Source of the DNA: Antedon mediterranea
Taxonomy: Eukaryota; Echinodermata; Crinoidea; Comatulida; Antedonidae
DNA length: 64,000 nucleotides
Direction: 5' to 3'
Assembly: GCF_964355755.1 (NCBI RefSeq)
Contig: NC_092672.1
Coordinates: 29,386,501-29,450,500, forward strand
The position numbers and the translations under genes are program-made. The notes under the pieces are model-generated. The model ran no database searches, was not told the DNA's origin, and saw only the letters and a program-made list of their open reading frames with translations. This document shows, piece by piece, positions 51,401-60,400 of the stretch; position 1 is the first letter of the stretch; every line of letters starts with the position of its first letter.

Positions 51401-54400
51401 AGTTTTTCAGTAAGGTCAGAGGGAGGATGTTTTCTTGATTGAACTGTTTTAAAGTCTTTATTATATAAAGAGGATTCTTTTTTCCATGATTATTATTATT
51501 ATTAGACCTCCACTCTGTCAAAGCCACTGCTTTTCACTGCCACTCCTACCTGCTACCCAGGCCTCCTCCCTCCCTGCTACCCGGACCTCTCCCTCCCTGC
51601 TACCCAGGCCTTCACCCCCTGCCATATGGGCGGGCGGTATGTAAATATGGATTTCGAACCAACCAATGATCTTTTTGTTTAAAAATGAAAAGATCGAGTA
51701 CGTATAGTGCTGAATGTACAATCGAGACTGAACAACTGTTGAAATATAAAATCGTGTTGCCAAGTTGTTTGTTTATTAATTGTCTAGGCCTCCTTCGTAG
51801 GCCAACTCAACTTGTACGTAGGCCTATGACCTGCCATAAAACGTCAATAAGGCACATACCACCACCGGCACACAACAGAGCTACACCACCACACAGACAG
51901 GACAGGCTAGGAGGAGGACAGGGTCTTAAATAATCTCCACATAATAAATCCATTCAATGTTTAATTTGCGAAGAAGCTAGCCTATCATTATCAAGAAGAG
52001 TTTTCATGTTCTTGGAGAAAATCCCATCAAATGTTTACCAGACTACTAGGCATATAAGATCATTTCTAGCCTTCAAAAACTTTCATCAATGTACAAAAGT
52101 ACACACGTGTGTACGTCACCACACATTGTCTAAACGTAACATAGCGCATGCGCATCATCTTAGTTGAGTCTTTGAAATTCTAAAATATGAATATTAAAAC
52201 AGCGTACGAGTGAGTAGCCAATCGCATGCAGCTGAAACTAGTCAACCGTATAATCTATGCACCAAGAATTCTTGGTGTCAAACCACATGACTTGTGCTTG
52301 TTTCCCCAGACAGAGTATACAAACTCAAGTAATACACGTATGAAACGCCATATGTGCAAAAATATTTATATTTTTACTAATATTAAGACAAAACTCTGTC
52401 TGGTGCCCAGACTACTCATTCCCCTACGTTCAGAAATGAATACGGGACTTACTACACTACACCTTACTTTACATAAACTGAATACATATCACTTCAGTTA
52501 AATAATGTATATTGAATGTTGTAAACATTTTTCAAAACAATTATTTGAAATTGTAACTTCAGAATTGTATGTAAAAAGCTAATACTTCTTTCTTAGATTG
52601 AATAGTTAGCAATTATTCCGTCGTCCATTAACTTATATTTTATTCCGGTTCTTCAACCATTTTTCAATTACACATATTGGGATTATGCTGCTCTATAACA
52701 CATGCTTTCCATTTTTTCTGTAAAATGTACAATTTTATCCGATGCTTTCTCTATGATTATTTAGTCTCATTGTCGCCAAGTTGATGCCTGCAATCCGAAA
52801 ATACTTAGACTGGTTACTATTGCCGACTTTTGAACAATTTCAATGTTTAATGACAATGGCATCTTGAAATAAAAATAAATGATGATTTTATTATTTCTGA
52901 TAGATTTCATAAACGATGAATATTTCAGAGAATTTCAATGTGACGACATCACAATTGGTTTCTCCATTTAAAACCGCTTATTTTATTTATTTATATATAG
53001 TTTGGAACTTAAGTATCTAGTGTTAAATATAATTATCAAATGGCAAATTAAAATATTAAATTTCTTCCCAGATATGCAATGAAGGATAAAGGAATGTAAT
53101 TGCTTTTTTTTACATTGTAGCACCAACAAATCAATCGTAATATATAGTTCAGCTACAATGTAATTTTTTTGATAGCTGAAGTGATGATCTTAGCGAAACT
53201 TATCACTTACACGTTTCTAATGATTGGCAAATGGCCGACAAATAGCCAATGTGATACGCAATGTTTCATAGATCTCTTTGACTACAGCCCGCATTATGAT
53301 TAAATTGTCGTCGTGGTCTGACGATTACCGTAATTCAAAACAGATGACAGACTGGAAGCATGTCTACACATTCAAAATTTCTCAACTCTTCTCCGATAAA
53401 ATAACGTGTATTTCAAAGTATTTTTGAATCCATAGAAACTGGTTTTGTGTAACTTAGGATGACATTTGTTCAATTTCCACACATCCTCCACAAGGACTTG
53501 CTCAAGTAAAATGCCATCATAATTTGTTTGTACCCAGTGGGCTAGTGTGAAATTACCACATGTTCCTATGTCCACTTTATAATTCATTTATTTTCTTTAT
53601 TTCGGATATACAAATCATACAAAATACAAAAAGAGAAAGAATAATATAAGCAACTTCCACAAAACCAAAACACAATGGAGAGAGCTAAAATCAATTTGAC
53701 CTCTTTTGATTTAAATTACATTTTTCCAGGTTAAAATAACTTTTTATTTTTCTATCTAATTTTTGGTCAAAGTTAATGTTATTAATAAGCAAGTTGGTTA
53801 TGGGTACAGTGCTGACCTTGTTTAATGCTTGCTAGGAACTAACTTACCAGCCTGAACGGGCACCTTTCATTCTTCTTAATAGTATACTTTCATAAAATCT
53901 AGCAGAGAGATGTAAAATAAAATTTTATATCTCCCTGCCGTAAGTATTTGGCATGTATTCTATGTATAACTTTGTACATAAAATAGATAGACTATAGGCA
54001 GTCATTCCTTATCATTAATCTTTGCCAGTGGAACTTCCTACTATAACAGTGAGTTATCTAAATTCACTCGAAGACTTCATTCCAAATGAAGATAAAAACA
54101 GTATGTGTGTGATGTGAAATATTATACAAATTGCTTTTTATAACCAAATAAAGCTACAGAATTAAAAATAAACCAAAGTGAAAACTGTGCATTAACCTCG
54201 GAATTGATGGTTCACGACGGAGATCCATGAATCGTGATTACCACTCTGGCGCCGTCGTTTGCTCAATTCACTCTATCAGTTTCGAGCGATCTTCTCATTT
54301 TGATTAAACGAAATGGCACCCGTGAGAAAATCACAGCGTCAACCGGAATGATCGTTCATTCGCAGGAATATATCATTGTTTGTAATCAAATGTCTTTTAA

Positions 54401-57400
54401 AATAATTTAGAGATATTGAATTCATCGTAAATGGGAAAATTTGATAAAGTGGATGGAAATAAAATGTTAGAGGATTTTTTTTATTTGATTAAAATGGATG
54501 TTACTAGAATTTCAATTTTACTTATTGCTGGAAAAAATGTTTGATTAAGACAATTTATTGAATAATATGTTTTAAATGCAAAGAATTATACACATTATCA
54601 GATATAATTGTTAATGCTTTAATACACATTAAATATCTTATCCTTTTTCTTTTCATCAATATTTATTCTTATTATATTTCATATTAATGAAGTTGATATC
54701 ATCATTTATATCATTTATATGACTGCCATTATTTTTATCTTATAGAATTAATTCACATGTACTTTGTTTCTTTTAAATATATTTGAAAATATTATTTTAC
54801 AATATAAAAATGATTTTTTTTCCCCTTAAAGGTGAAAAGTTGGAGATGTCGCCTACTACTACAGAAGGAAAGAAAAACACATTTAATGTCGGAGACAAGG
54901 TAAAGGTAGTCCTGCAGGAGGACATTCTGAAGGCCATGCAGGAGGGACATGGCGGATGGAACCCAAAAATGGCAGAGGTAAAAGACAAACCATGTTGACA
55001 ATTTTTTGAAATGGTTTTTGGGTGGTCAACATCTCAGATTTCATTATGGCTGCCATTTTAGTTATTTTATGGTCATCGTTTTAGATTTCATTATGGGCAC
55101 AATTTTTGATTTCATTAGATGCCGTCTTTGATTTATTATAGCTGCCATTTTCAATTTCATTATGGCCACAATTTTAGATTTTATTCGTGCTGCCATCTTA
55201 GATTTCAATGGACGCCATCAATTTTTGGAATATGTAGTTTTTAGGTTGTCAGCATCTTAAATTTATTCTGGCTGCCATTTTAGTTATTATGGTTGTCATT
55301 TTTAGATTTCCTTAAACAGTAGCCACAATTTTTTTTTATTATGGACTTTTATCTAATATTTCATTAAGGCCGATAATTTAGATTTCATTATGGTTGCCAT
55401 CTTAGATTTCATTTTGGCTGCCATCTTAGATTTCATTATGACCGACATCTTAGATTTCATTATGACTGACATTTTAGATTTCATTATGGCTACCATATTA
55501 GATTTCATTATGACCGACATCTTAGATTTCATTATGACTGACATCTTAGATTTCATTTTGGCTTCCATCGTAGATTTCAGTATGACCGACATCTTTGATT
55601 TCATTATGGCTACCATTATTAGATTTCATTATGGCTGCCATCTTAGATTTCATTATGGCTACCATCTTAGATTTCATTAGTGCTGCCATCTTAGATTTCA
55701 TTATGCCATCGACATCTTTGATTTCATTATGGCTGCCATCTTAGATTTCATTTTGGCTGCCATCTTAGATTTCATTATATCTGCCATCTTAGATTTTATT
55801 ATGTCTGCCATATTAGATTTCATTATGGCCACAATTTTAGATTTTGTTATGGCTGTTTATCTATAATTTCATTATGGTCGCCATTATGGACAACATTTTT
55901 AAGGCTGCCATCCATTCCTAGAGATATTATTTTGGTTGTAGTGGCTTGGCTTTTGTCCTACTTACCCGAATTAATAGAAAATATCCCTTGCTCTTTCTAG
56001 GGAGAGCTATAATACAAACAATATTCCTTCCGGCAATAATGGACTAGTCTGACCAACTCTGATTTTGTGAAATATCATTGTTCCATCAGTAATAATGTAC
56101 TTGTTTTTATTTGTTTGGTTCATGTTTTTTTCCCAGTATATTGGAAAAGTGGGGGTAGTTCATCGAGTAACTGACAGGGGTGATATCAGGGTGCAGTATC
56201 ATAGTTCAGGCACCAGGTGGACCTTCCATGCAGGTGCATTAATCAAGGTATGTATACAATTATTTCATTTGCATAGTAAATTTATATTTTTAAAAGAAAA
56301 AATTAAGATTGGTTTAATAGCAGAATTTTGCAATTTAAGAGAAATTTCACTTTTTTTATTTAGTTACTTTAATATTTAACCAAATTTTATAATCTTAAAT
56401 TCATGGCTGTATCTGAGCTTTTAACATTTTTTTTCTGAAGATGCCAAATAATTCTGATTCGCTCCAGTGAACCTGCTGCCCCTCTTCCCTGCTGCTACTC
56501 AAATAATATTTTGAGTAAATTGCACACATGAGTGAACGTGCTCATTTATCAACGTTCTTCTTCCCTAAAGGTCTCCTGATATGATCATCTGACTATCTTT
56601 TTTTGCCACGATATAATGATAAGATGAAATGAACCAAATCAAGGATAAACTTTAATAGTCGCAATGAAAATTGACATTTAATTGACCTTTGTCTTTTACG
56701 AGAATATATTTTCAGGTTACGCCTTCCCCCCACCCCCTTTATATCATATTAATTGTCTAATTTGTTTGTAGGTTGAATTTTATGCAGTAAACGATATTGT
56801 TCGTGTCTTAGATGATGTTTCAAAAATTAAGCAGCTGCAATCAGGGCATGGGGAATGGACAGAAAATATGCGTGTAGTAAGTATACTATAACAGTGATTA
56901 TAATACATGGATACTTTACAAAGAGTGCCTTGTCTACACTATCAAACTTTATGTGACAACAAAATGTGATGTGCCCAAACATGATGATGATACAGATACA
57001 GATACAGATACAGATACAGATACAGATTCATTTATTGTCCAAAATAATAATGGAAATTACAGTGCTCATAAACCTTGGCTTGCCTAAAATAAATATAAAT
57101 ATAACGGGGACTATCTAACAAATGTTTTGTTATAATGCCTTTATCCCAGCTGGGTAGAACGAGTACTTGTAACGGTCCGTCTGCGCATTCACCGTCCTCA
57201 TCCTACCACTTCTAACGATAACGGAGCCGATAATGTCCTTATGAAGAGGATGGTTGGTGTCTTCCAATATAGTATGGAACACATCGGCAAGACGTTCGCT
57301 GTAGAAAGAGTCGAGCGTTTGCACAGACGAACCAATTACTTTCCCCGCTCTACCCAGCACCTTTTCAATTCGGTCTTTATACCCTTTACTGATATTCCCA

Positions 57401-60400
57401 GCCCAGCCCAAATAAAATGGAATATTACTACCATATTTGGGCACATTACACTATTTTGTCAAACTAATTTGATAGTGTAGACAAAGCTTTAGACAGTGAG
57501 CATCTTACAAGATATTGAACAATTTCCTCCAATTTATTAAGAGTTTCATTTTCTTGCAGATAATTGGTAAAGTAGGTAAAGTATTAAGAATATATTCTGA
57601 TGGTGATTTGCGTGTGTTGATTGATGCTGCTCCATGGACGTTAAACCCAGCGTGCGTTGTACCAGTGTCACAAAATAGAACAGACATTAATAACACAATG
57701 AGACCAGACCGAGAAGAAGAAAAAGGTGATTAAATGAATTACTCTAATATTATTATTAAAGGCAAAACTATCCTATACTTTTAGGCACCAGCAGCGAGTA
57801 ACTCGCCAGTGACAGGATAGATAAATTATTTTATCATGCTTGTATAAACTAAGTCTCATTTGAGGCTTAGGTAGTGGAGTCATAAGATGCAACCCTGCAC
57901 TAGGTCAGGATTAAAAAGCTTGAGATTGGAAGCAAGCACGTTAACCACCAAGCTACAGCTCAACTACATTTGTGAATATGTAATAGAACCTGTTCTTTGA
58001 ACATGATATTCAAGAATACTTATAAAACTAATCTCTTTATTTGCAGGCCACATGCAAGCTCTTATAGACCAGATTGTATCTGTGAACTTAAGCACCGAGA
58101 GTTGTGATAAGCTGGTTAGTGACGCGGCACATGGCAATGCTAGGGCTGTCACTGATATACTTGCTAAACATCCTGAGTGGGTAAGTACTGAGAGTTGCAT
58201 TAAAACACTACCGTATTTATTTGAGGGGGCGTTTATTTTAAGCGCGGCGTTTATATAAATAAATACGGTATTTCATTGAGACAGTTTTGGAATATGTGCT
58301 CCCTGGGACTAATTCAAATGGCAATTCTCAAAATTACATTCTATATTCTACTCTAATTATTTTTCCTTAGGCAGATTCAATTCGAAGGCCCACCTGGCCT
58401 AGGTTTTCCAAAAGGTGTAAAATATTTTTTTAAATAAATAATTCTGTTTAAATTGTAATAATGTAGTTAGTAAGCTACATGTTTCTACCAGAGCTGTTTG
58501 TCTTATTCTGTTATTCCGTATCAACGAAATAGAGGGCTCTCATTTCTAAATTACATTAGCAGTCAGTCAAAACATTTCCATCTTTTCTAGGTTGATGCAA
58601 AAAATACAGGGAAGACAGCGCTGCAGGTTGCTAGCCACCAAGGTCATGTAGAGGTCATCAAGGTTCTTGTGGTTGCTAAGGCTAATTTGGAACTAAAAGA
58701 CCAGGATGGAGATACAGCTCTTCATTATGCAATATTTGGGTATGTGTGTTATGTATGCTTCTCGCAATATTTATTAAATGATTTTGTTTATTATTTTATT
58801 TAACTACGTACACTTTAATTATAATGATTTCCGCAGCAATCAGCCAGAAGTGGCGTCATTTCTACTGTCGAAAGGTGCTAACGTAAACGCTTTGAATAAC
58901 GTTGGTTGCAGTAGTCTACATGTGGCAGTCAATAAAGGTTTTACAAGATGTGTGCGTGCTCTACTCAAACACAAGTGCGACATCAATAAACAGGTATAGT
59001 TGTCTGTAGCCCTCTATCAAAAATGTAATCAAAGAGTGTACGGTATAACCAGGGATGTCACCAGCTTTTTGGAGTGCCGGTCGGCAAATTTCCCGGGGGT
59101 TTGTCGTTATTTTAGCGAAACATAAAGAATTATGAAAATAAATAACAACAAATTGCGTCAGGTCTAGGCCTAACCTTGTACCACCGGGGAGTCGCCGTTA
59201 TTATTCGCGAAAACAAAAAAATGCTTACGAAATGAATAGCAATAGATCGCGTCAGGCTTAGGCCTAGCCTTGTAGACACTACGACCACTAGGCCTAGCCA
59301 AGGCTTAGATAGATGCCCCAAAATCTGAATTCCACAAAAACAGGCGCTTCCTTATTTAGGCCTAATCCCTAATCAAATACTGTAGATAAATTATTAGCCT
59401 AGACCTTACTATTTGTTGCTCGATATAATGTTCGTGTTCTTTTGCGCGAGAGTTTTTTAGCGTTTTCGCGAATTCCGGATTTTTTGTTTCACAACTGTGC
59501 GGCAAGCATGTAGTGCATGGCCGGCAAAAACAGACACGTGTTTATGGGTTAACTGAAGTTCAGCAACCTGAAGTTATCCCAGGGACGTGGAATTATTGTA
59601 CCATGCTCGGCGATCATAAACGAACGAACTTGCCCGGTCTCACTGAAACCATGCGCATGTTTTTTTATTTTTTTTAATAGTTCGTAGAGTACAAAAATGT
59701 AAAACTAGTAACATAATATAATTAAAGCAGGGTGACAAAACATTCAGCAATTAAAAATGATTTTGTTTGGGTCTATGTAGTTGTACATTTTTAATTACTG
59801 CGTACTTGTTTGTATTTTTAATCTGTGCAAAATAAAACGCTTGAATGGTCGCTATGTGAACTTTAAACTTGTACACTGTGCTGTGTAGCACGTTGTTCGC
59901 CATGACTCACAAGCTGTAACAATGAATACCAGGGCAGGGTAGGCCTGGTATTGTGTTACAAATAAAGTAACGTACGTAACCACGGAAACATTTGCTGTAG
60001 TCTTTTGTCTTATCTATATGAGGCTAGCTTGACGATGTGCTAGGTAAAATGTTTTAGTACGAATTTTAGTTAGGCCTAGGCCTAATATAAATATCGTAAT
60101 GATTAATAAATAATAGTGGTGGTCGGCAGCCTGTAAATCCTGGTCGGAAATGTTGAGTGCTGGTCGGGGCTGACCAGCGTGGTGACATCCCTGGTATAAC
60201 CAATTAACATTATAATAAACAATGTTTAGCTTAGTGCCATCCTAATATAATAACAATAATTTAAATTTGATGCTACCGACCTTTCGTAGTGTCTTTCATT
60301 AAATTGTTTTTACTATTGAACTCATGAACATTAATTATTTGTTTTACTATCAAACTTGTGTCTACTGTTTTATAAGCAAATAAATGAATTGTGTCTATAA

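Larger units (their letters stand above)
45081..54831 (+). other. MIB2 intron 5 (9.8 kb)
   Basis: Contains two SINEs in direct order, a third tRNA-like unit, a MITE, a TTAA-flanked element and a small C-rich minisatellite (51,530-51,625). Other stretches are AT-rich without coding support. Confidence 0.6.

Noticed and set aside
55353-55680. Frames of 87 and 96 codons on opposite strands
   Set aside because: Produced by the 24-bp minisatellite in MIB2 intron 6.
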